Both the position numbers and the translations under genes were made by a program. Below are positions 26,872 to 37,269 of a stretch of DNA of 64,000 bases, piece by piece (position 1 is the stretch's first letter; each line of letters begins with the position of its first letter). The DNA is from Gammaproteobacteria bacterium (GTDB lineage: Bacteria > Pseudomonadota > Gammaproteobacteria > Pseudomonadales > Azotimanducaceae): assembly GCA_009840545.1 (NCBI GenBank), contig VXNM01000001.1:1-64000 (forward strand), in the 5' to 3' direction. The notes beneath the pieces were generated by a model that was not told the DNA's origin, made no database searches, and saw nothing but the letters and a program-made list of their open reading frames with translations.

Positions 26872-28301
26872 TGCTTTGGTTATGCGCTCATCTGCCTCAG
26901 ATGGGTCTAGAAATGTACGAAGGATCGCATGCTAGTCGACAAGCCTCTGTCGTGGTCGACGAACGCAAGATCCATCTTATGAACGGCATCGCGCAAGAAG
27001 CCGGAATCGCTTTGGGTAGCAGCCTGGCGACAGCAAGCAGTTTGGCACCAGATTTGGTTTGCTACAAAAGGGATGAAGAAGCTGAGAAGGAATATCTGGA
27101 AAAGATCGTTCCAGTAGCTTACCGATTTACACCTCGCGTCAGCGTTTCTTTGCCGTACGACGTAATGCTTGAGATCTCCGGAAGCCTCAAGTTGTTCGGC
27201 GGTGTCGATCGTATTGTGCACTTGCTCAAACATGCCTTGCGACGCATCGGGCACGAGTCGTTCATCGGCATTGCGCATACTCCATCCGCCGCTCGCGTTC
27301 TTGCCCACGCCAAGATCCCCATTCCACTGCCGGAATACCCCGATACGGAGACAGTTCGAAGCCGCACCTTGGCCTGCCTGCGTGAGACCAGCTTGAAATA
27401 TGCGGAACTTGCGCCATCGGACATTGAACGACTGTCCAACATGGGAATACGTTCGTTTGGTGAATTAATGAATTTGCCACGGAACGAACTGGGACAGAGA
27501 TTCGAAAAAAGTCTGCTTGAGTATGTGGCGCGTTTAGTGGGCTCCACCTTCGATCCTCAGAAATACACTGCGCCGGCGGAACCCTTTCGATCCGAGATTC
27601 ATCTTCTAGAGCCCGTCAAGGATCGGCAATCGCTCGATGTGCATATGGAGCAATTGTCATTGGAGCTGGTGCGTTGGTTGCAAACTCGTCAGCTTGGCGT
27701 AATGGAAACCCTGTGGACCTTCAGTCCGTTTGACGATGAGGGAATATCTGTGCCCGTTCGTTTCTCGCACCCACGGACTCGCGTTTCGCAGATTTTGGAA
27801 TATTCGGAACTCGCTCTCGAATCCTTCGATCTACCCAGAGAAGTAATTTCGATCTGTCTAGAAGCCACTCGAGTGGATTCTCTGCTGAACACGGGAGCCA
27901 CACAACGGGATCTGCTTGGGACGCACGAAGTTAAACCCGTGTTGCCTGGCGACCTGCTTGATCGTCTGACGGCACGTCTCGGTATCTCGTCTTGGCAGTT
28001 GTTGCGCAATTTGGACGATCATCGTCCGGAATGTGCCTGGTCTCCTTCAAACGATCGCGAATACGGACACGATACTCCTCCATTCTTTACTCCGGGGCAC
28101 CGACCTTTATGGCTCTTCGAACCTCCGTTGCCGGTTAGACGCAAGCATTTTGAATTGCTGAAAGGACCGGAACGTATTCAAAGCGGATGGTGGGAGGGTC
28201 ATTTTTCGCGAGATTACTTCGTTGCCCGGCACGAAAGTGGTTCGTTGTGCTGGTTGTTCAGCAATGAGGAAGGATGGTTTCAACATGGCTATTTCTCCTA
28301 A
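26871..28301 (+). CDS. imuB: ImuB, Y-family DNA polymerase-like protein
   Basis: A 476-residue relative of Y-family (DinB) polymerases that in known cassettes bridges DnaE2 to the sliding clamp and has no polymerase activity of its own. It starts MLWLCAHLPQMGLEMY, lacks the catalytic acidic pair of true polymerases (the second motif reads VMLEISGSLKLFGG) and keeps the helix-hairpin-helix-like block LSNMGIRSFGELMNLPRNELGQRFE. The C-terminal end, SLCWLFSNEEGWFQHGYFS, is the typical ImuB finish. The gene overlaps imuA by one base and runs 17 bases past the preferred dnaE2 start, so all three are made together. Confidence 0.92.
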   Translation: MLWLCAHLPQMGLEMYEGSHASRQASVVVDERKIHLMNGIAQEAGIALGSSLATASSLAPDLVCYKRDEEAEKEYLEKIVPVAYRFTPRVSVSLPYDVMLEISGSLKLFGGVDRIVHLLKHALRRIGHESFIGIAHTPSAARVLAHAKIPIPLPEYPDTETVRSRTLACLRETSLKYAELAPSDIERLSNMGIRSFGELMNLPRNELGQRFEKSLLEYVARLVGSTFDPQKYTAPAEPFRSEIHLLEPVKDRQSLDVHMEQLSLELVRWLQTRQLGVMETLWTFSPFDDEGISVPVRFSHPRTRVSQILEYSELALESFDLPREVISICLEATRVDSLLNTGATQRDLLGTHEVKPVLPGDLLDRLTARLGISSWQLLRNLDDHRPECAWSPSNDREYGHDTPPFFTPGHRPLWLFEPPLPVRRKHFELLKGPERIQSGWWEGHFSRDYFVARHESGSLCWLFSNEEGWFQHGYFS

Positions 28302-31300
28302 GTCCGAGCCGGTTGCGAACACTGCACCGGTTGCCTTTGCCGAATTGCATTGCAAGAGCAACTACTCGTTTTTACGCGGTGCTTCCCATCCTGAAGAACT
28401 GGTGTCCCGTGCCAAAGAATTGGGCTACGAGGCTATTGCAATAACGGACGAATGTTCGCTTTCCGGGATTGTCAGAGCTCACGTCGAAGCGGAGAAAGTT
28501 GGAATCAAGCTGATCGTAGGGGCGGAGTTTCATGTCCTCGCGGAAAACAAAGAAGACAAGCTGGAAGTAGTGCTTCTCGCTCCTACGCGAAAAGCCTACG
28601 CTCAGTTGTCAGCACTCATCACGCGAGCTCGACGGCGAATGCCCAAAGGCGAATACGAACTGAATGTGAGCGATTTCGGCGTACTGACGAACGAATGTCT
28701 TGCACTCTGGATGCCGGACAATCTACCGCTTGACAGGCTTGAAGCTCAAGGACGAGAACTTCAAGGAAGCCTCCCTCGATTGTGGCTGGCTCTGGAATTG
28801 TTCCTGACGGAACGAGATCTAGACCAAACCGCCAATGTCTTGACTCTGTCCATGCAATTGAACTTGCCAATTGTTGCGAGCAACGATGTTCACATGCACG
28901 TGCCGGAACGAAAACAGTTGCAGGACACGCTCACCGCAATTCGTCTTGGATCTGCGGTGAGTCAGCTGGGAACCGAGGCGTTTTCAAACGCGGAACGCCA
29001 TCTGCGTACGTACCAAGCCATGAGAGAGTTGTATGCGGAAGAGCTTCTGAAAGAATCGGTAAAGATCGCAAGGATGTGCGAATTCTCCCTGAATTCCTTG
29101 CGCTACGAATACCCTGCGGAAGTCGTTCCTCAAGGCTTGACCCCAATCGAGCACTTGCGCGCTCTTACCCTAGAAGGAGCGAATTGGCGTTGGCCCGAGG
29201 GAACTCCCGACGATGTGCAGGACTTGCTCGAAAAGGAACTCACTCTAATCGAAGAACTGAAGTACGAATACTACTTTCTGACCGTATATGACATCGTGCA
29301 TTTTGCGCGTAGTCGCAACATTCTTTGCCAGGGTAGGGGATCAGCGGCAAATTCCGCAGTTTGCTATTGCCTGTTCATTACCGAAGTGGATCCTGATCGC
29401 ATCCATCTTCTGTTTGAGCGTTTCGTCTCCAAAGAACGTCATGAGCCACCCGACATTGATGTCGATTTCGAACATGAGCGACGCGAGGAAGTCATTCAGT
29501 ACATCTACGAAAAGTACACGAGAGAACGTGCCGCTCTGGCGGCAACTTTGGTCACCTACAGGCCACGCAGTGCCATTCGCGATGTTGGAAAGGCACTAGA
29601 TCTGGACCCGGACATGGTCGATCTACTGGCCAAATCCATGTCTTGGTGGGATAACAAAGAAGAACTGACCCAACGTCTGCAGAGCCTCGGCATAGCTCCC
29701 GACTCTCGGACCGTTCAATTCTTCATATCTCTAGTCAACGAGATTCTCGGTTTTCCTCGGCATCTGTCTCAACATGTAGGAGGTTTCGTCATATCTAGAG
29801 GACCGCTGTCCGAGTTGGTCCCAGTGGAAAACGCCGCAATGGAAGACAGAACGGTTATTCAGTGGGACAAGGATGATCTTGAAGCGATGCAATTACTCAA
29901 GGTGGACGTGTTGGGACTCGGCATGCTCACGGCAATTCGCAAGACACTGGATCTAGTGAATGATTTTCGAGGTCTGACTGGAGATGCCAAATTGGAGGTC
30001 TCGAATCTTCCCGCTGAGGATCCGGCAACCTACCACATGCTTCAGAAGGCCGACAGCGTAGGCGTGTTTCAGGTGGAATCCCGCGCTCAAATGTCGATGT
30101 TGCCGCGACTCAAACCTGCATGTTTCTACGACTTGGTGATTGAAGTTGCGATTGTCAGGCCTGGTCCGATACAAGGCAACATGGTGCACCCGTACTTGTT
30201 GCGGCGGCAGGGGAAAGAGGCTGTGACGTATTCGAACGATGCAGTGCGCAAAGTTCTGGAACGAACGTTGGGGATCCCCATTTTTCAGGAGCAAGTCATT
30301 GAACTTGCCATGGTTGCTGCGGGTTTTTCGGCTGGGGAAGCGGATCATCTGCGACGTTCCATGGCGGCGTGGAGGCGACGTGGTGGCTTGGAGAAGTACC
30401 GAAAGAAGCTATTGGACGGAATGCTGGAACGCGGACATCCGCAAGAGTTCGCTGAACGGGTTTTCGAACAGATCAAGGGATTTGGCGAATATGGATTTCC
30501 AGAGTCGCACGCGGCAAGCTTCGCCTTGCTCGTGTATATATCCTCATGGTTGAAGCGACACGAACCAGCGGCGTTTTACTGCGGACTTCTGAACAGCCTA
30601 CCCATGGGATTCTATTCACCATCGCAACTTACTCAGGACGCTCTGAGACACGACATCGAGATTCGAGGAGTCGATGTACAGAAAAGCGGATGGGACTATC
30701 GAATCGAAGATTCAGAAAAAGTTATCGAAGAATATGATCGTTTGCAGGGTGCGATTCGGGTGGGTATGCGACAGATCAAAGGACTGAGCGAGGAAGTGGG
30801 AAATCGCATAGCCGAGAATCAGCCTTTCGAAGACATTGACGACCTTGCTCGACGGGCAGATCTCAACGACCAGAACATGACCTTTCTCGCTCGAGCGGGT
30901 GCATTGCAAACCATTTCAGGTAATCGATTTCAAGCACATTGGGATGCGGCAGGCGTTGATCGTCCTGCAGAACTCTGGAAGGCTAGCAATGTCGTGGTTC
31001 CGTATAGCACCGATGTTGTGTTGCCTGAACCCACAGTCGGAGAAAGCGTGTTTTTGGACTTCAGCTATCTGGATTTGACGTTAGGTGATCATCCATTGAA
31101 GATCATGCGGGAGGACAAGCAGTTTGAAAGATGCTTGAAAGCGGACGAATTGTTTGCGGTCAGTCCCAACAGATTTGTTCAGGTCGCCGGGCTCGTGACG
31201 TGCCGACAACGTCCTAGCACGAGCACTGGTGTCGTGTTTCTAACTCTTGAAGATGAGACAGGCAATGCCAGCGTGGTTGTTTGGCGCACTGTTTTGGAGC

Positions 31301-31479
31301 GCTTTCGTTCGGAGATTTTGCAGGGACAGCTCATACGAGTGAAGGGCGTGGTTGAGCGTGAAGGCGATGTCATTCATGTCGTTGCCGGCCAAGTGGCGGA
31401 TTTCAGTGAGAAATTAACGTCTTTGACAGAGCGAGAACCCAGAAACCAAACCGTTGTGAGGGCTCGAAACTTTCATTGA
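28285..31479 (+). CDS. dnaE2: error-prone DNA polymerase DnaE2
   Basis: A C-family DNA polymerase alpha subunit of 1064 aa, the catalytic polymerase of the ImuA-ImuB-DnaE2 mutasome that copies damaged DNA with low fidelity. I prefer the ATG at 28285 (MAISPKSEP) to the frame opening at 28222, because AGGAAGG lies about 10 bases upstream and the overlap with imuB stays short. Domains: PHP (FAELHCKSNYSFLRGASHPEEL; ITDECSLSG), the palm with QGRGSAANSAVCYCL and the catalytic aspartates in PPDIDVDFEHERR, the DVLGLGMLTAIRK and VARPGP-like IVRPGPIQGNMVHPYL blocks, and a C-terminal OB-like part (VQVAGLVTCRQRP). The length fits DnaE2 rather than the 1160-residue DnaE1. Confidence 0.95.
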   Translation: MAISPKSEPVANTAPVAFAELHCKSNYSFLRGASHPEELVSRAKELGYEAIAITDECSLSGIVRAHVEAEKVGIKLIVGAEFHVLAENKEDKLEVVLLAPTRKAYAQLSALITRARRRMPKGEYELNVSDFGVLTNECLALWMPDNLPLDRLEAQGRELQGSLPRLWLALELFLTERDLDQTANVLTLSMQLNLPIVASNDVHMHVPERKQLQDTLTAIRLGSAVSQLGTEAFSNAERHLRTYQAMRELYAEELLKESVKIARMCEFSLNSLRYEYPAEVVPQGLTPIEHLRALTLEGANWRWPEGTPDDVQDLLEKELTLIEELKYEYYFLTVYDIVHFARSRNILCQGRGSAANSAVCYCLFITEVDPDRIHLLFERFVSKERHEPPDIDVDFEHERREEVIQYIYEKYTRERAALAATLVTYRPRSAIRDVGKALDLDPDMVDLLAKSMSWWDNKEELTQRLQSLGIAPDSRTVQFFISLVNEILGFPRHLSQHVGGFVISRGPLSELVPVENAAMEDRTVIQWDKDDLEAMQLLKVDVLGLGMLTAIRKTLDLVNDFRGLTGDAKLEVSNLPAEDPATYHMLQKADSVGVFQVESRAQMSMLPRLKPACFYDLVIEVAIVRPGPIQGNMVHPYLLRRQGKEAVTYSNDAVRKVLERTLGIPIFQEQVIELAMVAAGFSAGEADHLRRSMAAWRRRGGLEKYRKKLLDGMLERGHPQEFAERVFEQIKGFGEYGFPESHAASFALLVYISSWLKRHEPAAFYCGLLNSLPMGFYSPSQLTQDALRHDIEIRGVDVQKSGWDYRIEDSEKVIEEYDRLQGAIRVGMRQIKGLSEEVGNRIAENQPFEDIDDLARRADLNDQNMTFLARAGALQTISGNRFQAHWDAAGVDRPAELWKASNVVVPYSTDVVLPEPTVGESVFLDFSYLDLTLGDHPLKIMREDKQFERCLKADELFAVSPNRFVQVAGLVTCRQRPSTSTGVVFLTLEDETGNASVVVWRTVLERFRSEILQGQLIRVKGVVEREGDVIHVVAGQVADFSEKLTSLTEREPRNQTVVRARNFH

Positions 31480-31643
31480 GCAAATCCAATAACGCTATAG
31501 CACAACTGATCAAAAATTTTTCCCCAAGGACATGTACGGTCGACCAAGGGGTGAACTAAACGGACCGAGCTAGTGTCAAAACTAGGAAGTTTGCGCATTG
31601 GTACGTCGTAAACTTCAGAGGTAGTTTCAATGCCCGTTCGACA

Positions 31644-33557
31644 ATGAAGAGACTTAGTGCGCTCCAATGGATTGGCGTGGTCTGTGGCGGCTTAGTTGTA
31701 GTAGCAGTATCAGTTCTTCTTTACCAACATGTCAGTCTCCTCTTTGTAAATACTGATGACTTTGATCAATTCAAGCAAGGAAACGCTGAGAATTCCCAAG
31801 CACTTGAACGAGACAAGGAAGCGACCCCTGAGTCATTGACTCCGAGCGAGGCGTTAGCCAGACTGGTCAAGATCAGGAGCAGATATAGCCGAACCTCGTT
31901 TCTCTTTAAATGGTTTGCTGAGGCCGACAAAACTGACCTCATCGAGTTGTTGCGTAATTCGGAGAACGTTGAACGCAACGCCTATCGCACCGAAATCCAG
32001 ACCGCGACGACTCGCAAACTTGCAACACTAGAGCCAGATCTTTCCCTCCGATGGATTTTCGACCAACCGAGAGTTCGTCGGGCTCCCATTCTTACGAGCC
32101 TATTTCGAGAGTGGTCACAGAGAGACCTAGATGAAGCTATCGAAGGAGCAAAATCAACTAGTGGCAACGATAGAAAAACCGCTCTTGAGGCAATTCTCTC
32201 GACACGTAGCGATCTAGCAACGAACGACATTCTCGACATTGCTAGTGAATTGGAACTGAAAGAGGTAGGGGTGTACAGCATCAGCGCTAGCCAAACCCTT
32301 GAACTTCTTGAAGATCCTGCCTTGGCATGGGAGGCCTTACTAAGTGACAGTATCGACAATGCGGAACAGCTAGATTTGTTAAAGCTTGTTGCGTCTGCTT
32401 GGGAAGAACGGGAAGGTTTCGACGTACTCTTGCAAGCTGCCAGACTATTTCCCACGAAAGACGATCGATCTGCCTTGAGCACAGTGATCACGGGAGCGGT
32501 AGGCAATGACATCAAGGACGCGTTTGCTTGGTTGCTCAACGTTCCTCTTCTCGAGCGCGGAGAGCTTCCCTGTGCTCTCGCGATGGTCGCTGCCCGCATC
32601 GATCCCGAACTGGCAATAGGCGAGATTGCTGCGTGGTCTGGTGATCCCGTCCATGTGCAATTAGAGAAAACCGCAGCCAATACTTGGGCACAAACTAATC
32701 CTCGAGCAATGCTCGACAAGATTGAAATGATTCCTCAATCCGCTCGGGTAGGCGCTATGGAGCTGGCGCTCACTCGTCTTGCCTACGAAGCTCCTGAGGA
32801 AGCTATTGAGTACATGGAGGCGACCAAGGGATTTGTTAGAAGTGATACGCATTTTGCAAGGACCATTGCACAACAGTGGTCCTATACGAATCCAGAAGCT
32901 GCGCTTGAGTGGGCGATTGCCTATTCGGGAAAAGACCAAGAACTCCTGGACTCGCTCCGTCAAACTATATTTAGAAATCTGGTCCGAGTGGACTTTGAGA
33001 AAGCCCTCGATATCTCCCGCAATACAACTTGGAGCACTCTCGTTAACGCGGATAATGCCGCCGAATACGATGTGATCTGGGAACTTACCCAAATGGGAAA
33101 GATTGACGACGCGATCGCATTGCTTCCACAAGTACACGAACAGGCAAGATACTTCGCTATCAATGACTTGGGTAAGAAGCTCGTACGAGCGGGTGATCCG
33201 TTCAAAGCAATTGAATTAGGTGCCCAAGCTCCAGCAATAGACGCTCCATTTGTTGGACCGGTTTCGTACTTCGACGGGATATTTAGTCTGTGGGCAACTC
33301 GCAATCCACAACAGCTCTTCGATACTCTACCGTCTATTTCTTCTCCAATGTTCCGCTCGATTGCGGCCAAAAAGCTCATCGACTTTCAAGACGCAACACC
33401 GGCATTGACGGAGGAACAGTTTCTATCGGCACAAAATATTCTCAGTGAACATCCACTTAAAGGAAACATTTGGGCACTAGAGTTGAAGTGGAGGGCAGAG
33501 GAAGGACTCATCGACCTAGATCAACTCGCCGTCCCTGATGAGTGGCTTGAGGAATAG
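31644..33557 (+). CDS. membrane-anchored or exported helical-repeat protein (paralogue 1)
   Basis: A 637-residue protein of unknown function. An N-terminal hydrophobic segment (WIGVVCGGLVVVAVSVLLY, residues 10-28) should anchor or export it. The rest is almost wholly helical, built of degenerate repeats of about 35 residues with the recurring pattern W-(A/S)-x-x-(N/D)-P-x-x-(A/L), for example WAQTNPRAMLDKIE, WSYTNPEAALEWAI and WATRNPQQLFDTL. This indicates an alpha-solenoid of TPR/HEAT type used for protein contacts. It shares this design and the lead ERKEL-LL-NSE with the genes at 33567 and 37760. The gene at 33567 follows after 9 bases, so the two form an operon. Confidence 0.7.
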   Translation: MKRLSALQWIGVVCGGLVVVAVSVLLYQHVSLLFVNTDDFDQFKQGNAENSQALERDKEATPESLTPSEALARLVKIRSRYSRTSFLFKWFAEADKTDLIELLRNSENVERNAYRTEIQTATTRKLATLEPDLSLRWIFDQPRVRRAPILTSLFREWSQRDLDEAIEGAKSTSGNDRKTALEAILSTRSDLATNDILDIASELELKEVGVYSISASQTLELLEDPALAWEALLSDSIDNAEQLDLLKLVASAWEEREGFDVLLQAARLFPTKDDRSALSTVITGAVGNDIKDAFAWLLNVPLLERGELPCALAMVAARIDPELAIGEIAAWSGDPVHVQLEKTAANTWAQTNPRAMLDKIEMIPQSARVGAMELALTRLAYEAPEEAIEYMEATKGFVRSDTHFARTIAQQWSYTNPEAALEWAIAYSGKDQELLDSLRQTIFRNLVRVDFEKALDISRNTTWSTLVNADNAAEYDVIWELTQMGKIDDAIALLPQVHEQARYFAINDLGKKLVRAGDPFKAIELGAQAPAIDAPFVGPVSYFDGIFSLWATRNPQQLFDTLPSISSPMFRSIAAKKLIDFQDATPALTEEQFLSAQNILSEHPLKGNIWALELKWRAEEGLIDLDQLAVPDEWLEE

Positions 33558-33566
33558 CGTTTCGAC

Positions 33567-35276
33567 GTGAAGCTAGTGAGAAATAGACATCGCGAATTGA
33601 GCTGTTTCGTCGTGCTTGCGGTGACTATTCTGTGGGCTTTCGTTCAGATCGCCGAAGAGGTTCAGGCTCAAGCTACCGACGCACTTGAACATGGCACTAG
33701 CGACTTTACGAGTACTAGTGAGCTGGTCCTTAATTTGGCTAATAGCGTGACCTCCTTTGAGCGCAGCGTTCGTCTCTACGCAATTCTTGACCGTGCTGAA
33801 ACAGAGGAATTGAGAGACCTCATGAGAGACTCACAAGACATTGAGGTTGATAGTGAAAAACACGAAACGCAGCTAGCCATTGCCAGTCGGTTCGCCGCGA
33901 TCAATCCTCAGGAAGCACTAGAGACCGCACTTGAAGTGCCCTCGAACGAACGTCTTCCTCTTCTAGAGGGAGTGTTCACTGAATGGTCGGAGTCCGACTT
34001 GGCTAGTGCCACGAAGGCTGCAGCGGTCCTCGACCGAGACTCACGGCTGACTGCACTTAAGGCTATTGTGGCTATTAGGGATGATTTGAAGTTTGATGAG
34101 CTTCGATTAATTGCAAGCGAACTTGGTCACCCGGGCTACGTAAATGAAATGGAACGCGATTTCCTGGCTGCGAATCTTGCCGAAGATCCCATTGAGGCTT
34201 GGCTCCGAATGATGCACGATGGGCTTGAAGACGCATCTCAACTAGACACTCTGGTTCAAGTAGCCGAGGCCGCTGTTGAACGGGATGGGTTCGATGCTCT
34301 GTTCCATCTTCATGCGCCTTTCTCAAAGGTACTTTTCGACGAGGAATATCTGGTGCTTGATAAGGCCGTGGAGGCTTTGGTGAGGGACGACCCTCAAAAC
34401 ACGTGGGAGTACATTCAAAAAGGATCTTCGAGCGAGCAAGGACAGTCAGATGATTCAACTTTTCCGCTCGATAGTGGGTCACCGACCCCGCGAGATCGTG
34501 CGTACATGACCAACGTCGTACAAGAGCTCTTGCTTAAATCTTGGGCTGCATGGGATCCAGCGTTTGTGTTGGAGAGAATTGAGCAGATTCCGAACCAACT
34601 ACAAGCACTTGCTTGTGAGCGTGCTCTTGAGGCACTTGTGGCGACTGAACCAAAGCGGGTTGTTGAACTCATTCAGTCATTGAAGCATCTCGGGGCAAAC
34701 AGAGAGCGATCTGTTTGGCGCATCGTCAGGCGTTGGTCGGAAACGAGTCCTTCGGCTGCTCTTGGTTGGGTCCAGTCAGAGCATGGCATTGGAGACGAAC
34801 AACGCCAGGACTTGCTGACCTATGTCTTGTCTTCTCTTGCCTTAGACAATCCTGAACTGGCACTCGAAGTAGCTGTACTACAGCCAAATTTCGCACAACT
34901 TGAACAGCGGATGATGTATCACATTGCTCAGAGAGATGTGGAAGCTGCTATCGAAATGCTGCCGATGATTAGCGAGGAAGGCCAATACTATGCAAATAGC
35001 TGGGTAGCTGAACAATTGATAGTGAATGGTGAAGTCGACAGGGCGGTGGCTCTTCGAAGACAGTACGAGGAGGATTCCGGAGACCCCGTCAATTGGTTCA
35101 TGTTCTTTTTGAATTGGGCGCGTGAAAATCCTGTTCAACTGTTCGAGCGCTTAGATGATCTGCCTCCGAAGTTGAGATTCGAGGGAGCGCACGCATTGGA
35201 CTACTACTATCTTCCTGAACTCACTCAAGAACAGAAGGACACTGTTCAAGCAATATATGAAGCGGGTCAGGATTAA
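33567..35276 (+). CDS. exported helical-repeat protein (paralogue 2)
   Basis: A 569-residue paralogue of the preceding gene. It starts at a GTG 9 bases after that gene's stop. A signal peptide is visible (hydrophobic LSCFVVLAVTILWAFVQIA, then VQAQA). The mature part again consists of helical repeats: LFDRAETEELRDLMRDSQD-like lead, WSESDLASATKAA, WAAWDPAFVLERIEQIPN, WSETSPSAALGWVQ and WARENPVQLFERLDDLP. No enzyme motif is seen. Together with its neighbours it may form an envelope scaffold; this is inference. The function is unknown. Confidence 0.7.
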   Translation: MKLVRNRHRELSCFVVLAVTILWAFVQIAEEVQAQATDALEHGTSDFTSTSELVLNLANSVTSFERSVRLYAILDRAETEELRDLMRDSQDIEVDSEKHETQLAIASRFAAINPQEALETALEVPSNERLPLLEGVFTEWSESDLASATKAAAVLDRDSRLTALKAIVAIRDDLKFDELRLIASELGHPGYVNEMERDFLAANLAEDPIEAWLRMMHDGLEDASQLDTLVQVAEAAVERDGFDALFHLHAPFSKVLFDEEYLVLDKAVEALVRDDPQNTWEYIQKGSSSEQGQSDDSTFPLDSGSPTPRDRAYMTNVVQELLLKSWAAWDPAFVLERIEQIPNQLQALACERALEALVATEPKRVVELIQSLKHLGANRERSVWRIVRRWSETSPSAALGWVQSEHGIGDEQRQDLLTYVLSSLALDNPELALEVAVLQPNFAQLEQRMMYHIAQRDVEAAIEMLPMISEEGQYYANSWVAEQLIVNGEVDRAVALRRQYEEDSGDPVNWFMFFLNWARENPVQLFERLDDLPPKLRFEGAHALDYYYLPELTQEQKDTVQAIYEAGQD

Positions 35277-35518
35277 GGTTTATCTGTCTTTGTCTAATCG
35301 AACAACAGAGTGATCTGACACATAAGCCGCTAGTCTCTTTCGATTCAACTCCCTATGTTGAATCGTAAATCAGTTTTCTGGTGGACGTCGTGATTGACAG
35401 CTAACGCAAAGAACCAATCGGGATTTCCAACGCATGTAAAATCCGAATTTCAGTAATTCCTTCCACGTACATGGTTACTGTGGGTTGATACTTGCGTCAA
35501 ACAGATAGGAGAGCGTCC

Positions 35519-36748
35519 GTGGCACAACAATTGGAGTCTCTACATCAACGACAAAACGGCTTCAATCCAACCCTTGTTTCCTTCTCAAGACCTGCCAAAC
35601 ATTATCGTTACCTAAACGACCAAAAAGGGGATTGGTTAGCGACCCGTGATGGCAAGTCCTTGTTCTTGCAAGGGCATGTCGATGATGCTGCAGTTTGGGA
35701 TGAGTCCAACGGAGGATTCAAGCATGTACTAACGGGCATGCAACTGTCTTCCACCAGCATCGCTATTGAAACGCAATGCAAATTGTCCACAGAGGAAGGA
35801 TTTCTCAACGAAGAGGCAAGAGTAGGCGAACCTTCAGATTTCAGTGTCTCACACGGACCTGAATTGCTACCTTCCGAGTACCTCGAAACTCTTCGCGAGC
35901 AAGGTTGGGTCTCGCTGAATTGTGTTCTCTCGCCATCTGTGGTGGATGGACTTCAGCGTGTTGGCTGCGTCGATTCGTATGCGGAACGCACACCTGAACG
36001 GGTAACACCGCTAGTCCAAGATCCTTCGGTTACGAAGGTCACCGTCGAACCTGTATCGCTATGGCTGACGCGAGAGTATATAGGTACCCGGGATATCCGC
36101 CTCGGACACCCTCCCGGTATCTCTGCCCTTACCCAAGATGATGGAGAACGCGAGGTGCAAGGTTGGCACACCGATTTTCCCTACCTTTGGGGAACTGGAG
36201 ACCGGGTGCCAGTGCCATCGGGAGATCTGGTGCTTGGTATGCAGCGAAACGTATGTGTGTCCGATTTCAATCGCGAAAATGGCGCAACGATGTTCAAGCT
36301 GGGGAGTCATTCATCAGAGTCACCACCACCGGAAGAGTGGGGAATTTCGAACCATACCTATCGGAAAGGGCACAGAGCAAAATTTGGGTTGCCTTACGCT
36401 GGACCGCAAGCGGATCTAATTGAAGCTCCGGCGGGATCCATTGTTCTCTACGATGCTCGAACGTGGCACCGAGCGGGAATGAACTTCACCACGGATCGCA
36501 GGGGAGCGATCATCCAAGCCATCGTGCCGAGTTTTATCGTTCCATTCATGGATACCAGCAACACGTACAAAGCGTTTTTGAACAGTGAAACCTGCAAGCA
36601 AGTTACGGCTCGAGAGCACAAGGAACTTGACAAACTGATGATGCAGAAGATTGTTGGACCGGCAGGAATGTTTGTATTCTCAATAGACAGCGAACTAACG
36701 GAACGAGCTAGGCAACAAAATCGGGAAGCTGCCTCTTCGGTCTACTAG
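35519..36748 (+). CDS. phytanoyl-CoA dioxygenase (PhyH)-family protein
   Basis: A 409-residue Fe(II)/2-oxoglutarate-dependent oxygenase candidate. I place the start at the GTG at 35519, 5 bases after the ribosome-binding site AGGAGAG, not at the TTG at 35492. The iron-binding facial triad is visible: the HxD of GWHTDFPYLW near residue 216, and a distal His in YDARTWHRAGMNFTTDRRGAII, where the Arg can bind 2-oxoglutarate. The N-terminal 110 residues precede the core and are of unknown role. The family hydroxylates diverse small molecules, and the substrate cannot be predicted. It separates two members of the helical-repeat family. Confidence 0.8.
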   Translation: MAQQLESLHQRQNGFNPTLVSFSRPAKHYRYLNDQKGDWLATRDGKSLFLQGHVDDAAVWDESNGGFKHVLTGMQLSSTSIAIETQCKLSTEEGFLNEEARVGEPSDFSVSHGPELLPSEYLETLREQGWVSLNCVLSPSVVDGLQRVGCVDSYAERTPERVTPLVQDPSVTKVTVEPVSLWLTREYIGTRDIRLGHPPGISALTQDDGEREVQGWHTDFPYLWGTGDRVPVPSGDLVLGMQRNVCVSDFNRENGATMFKLGSHSSESPPPEEWGISNHTYRKGHRAKFGLPYAGPQADLIEAPAGSIVLYDARTWHRAGMNFTTDRRGAIIQAIVPSFIVPFMDTSNTYKAFLNSETCKQVTAREHKELDKLMMQKIVGPAGMFVFSIDSELTERARQQNREAASSVY

Positions 36749-36849
36749 AGACCGAAGATTTGGTTAAATTGAAATGTCAACCTGTGTTGATTGTGGTTGT
36801 CCCAGTCGGAATTCCGTAAGCATGCATAACTTGTACGTGCAGAACACTC

Positions 36850-37269
36850 CTAAGCATTCCACGGATTAACAGTCTTCAATCCGGCCACTTCGAATGGAGA
36901 CGTATGCCGCGTAGCCACTGTCATTGCATTGGCTATTGCCGTTGCCGCAATGTAACCATCAGTTCTAGAGATCGCTCGACCGGCGAGTCTCACCTTGGCC
37001 ATTAGTTCAGCATAGACCTCCGAAGTTGAAACATCGAACGCCAAGACTCTTCCCGCGAACATTGGGAGGATTTGAGTCTCGAGAGCTTCACATAAGCGGT
37101 CGCGTCGTCGACCTGTTGGTAGAGTCCCAATACCATAACGTAGTTCTGCGACCGTAATGGCCGACAAAAAAAGCGTTTCCAATGCTTGGGAATTGAGCCA
37201 TTTTGATACCAATGGTTCCGGAGAACTTCGCATCGGTTCGGACACGACACTGGTATCCACCAAGATCAT
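36850..37269 (-). CDS. vapC: VapC/FitB-type PIN-domain toxin
   Basis: A 139-residue PIN-domain endoribonuclease, toxin of a type II toxin-antitoxin pair. MILVDTSVVSE carries Asp5, SAITVAELRYGI carries Glu42 and ISRTDGYIAATA carries Asp104, three of the four usual metal-binding acidic residues. The fourth, which sits in TRDT or TRNxxDF motifs of relatives, is His122 here (ATRHTSPFEVAGLKTVNPW). Known VapC/FitB proteins cleave RNA when freed from the antitoxin; the change at position 122 may reduce or alter activity. It overlaps the antitoxin gene by 4 bases (ATGA), the standard arrangement. Confidence 0.88.
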   Translation of the reverse strand: MILVDTSVVSEPMRSSPEPLVSKWLNSQALETLFLSAITVAELRYGIGTLPTGRRRDRLCEALETQILPMFAGRVLAFDVSTSEVYAELMAKVRLAGRAISRTDGYIAATAIANAMTVATRHTSPFEVAGLKTVNPWNA

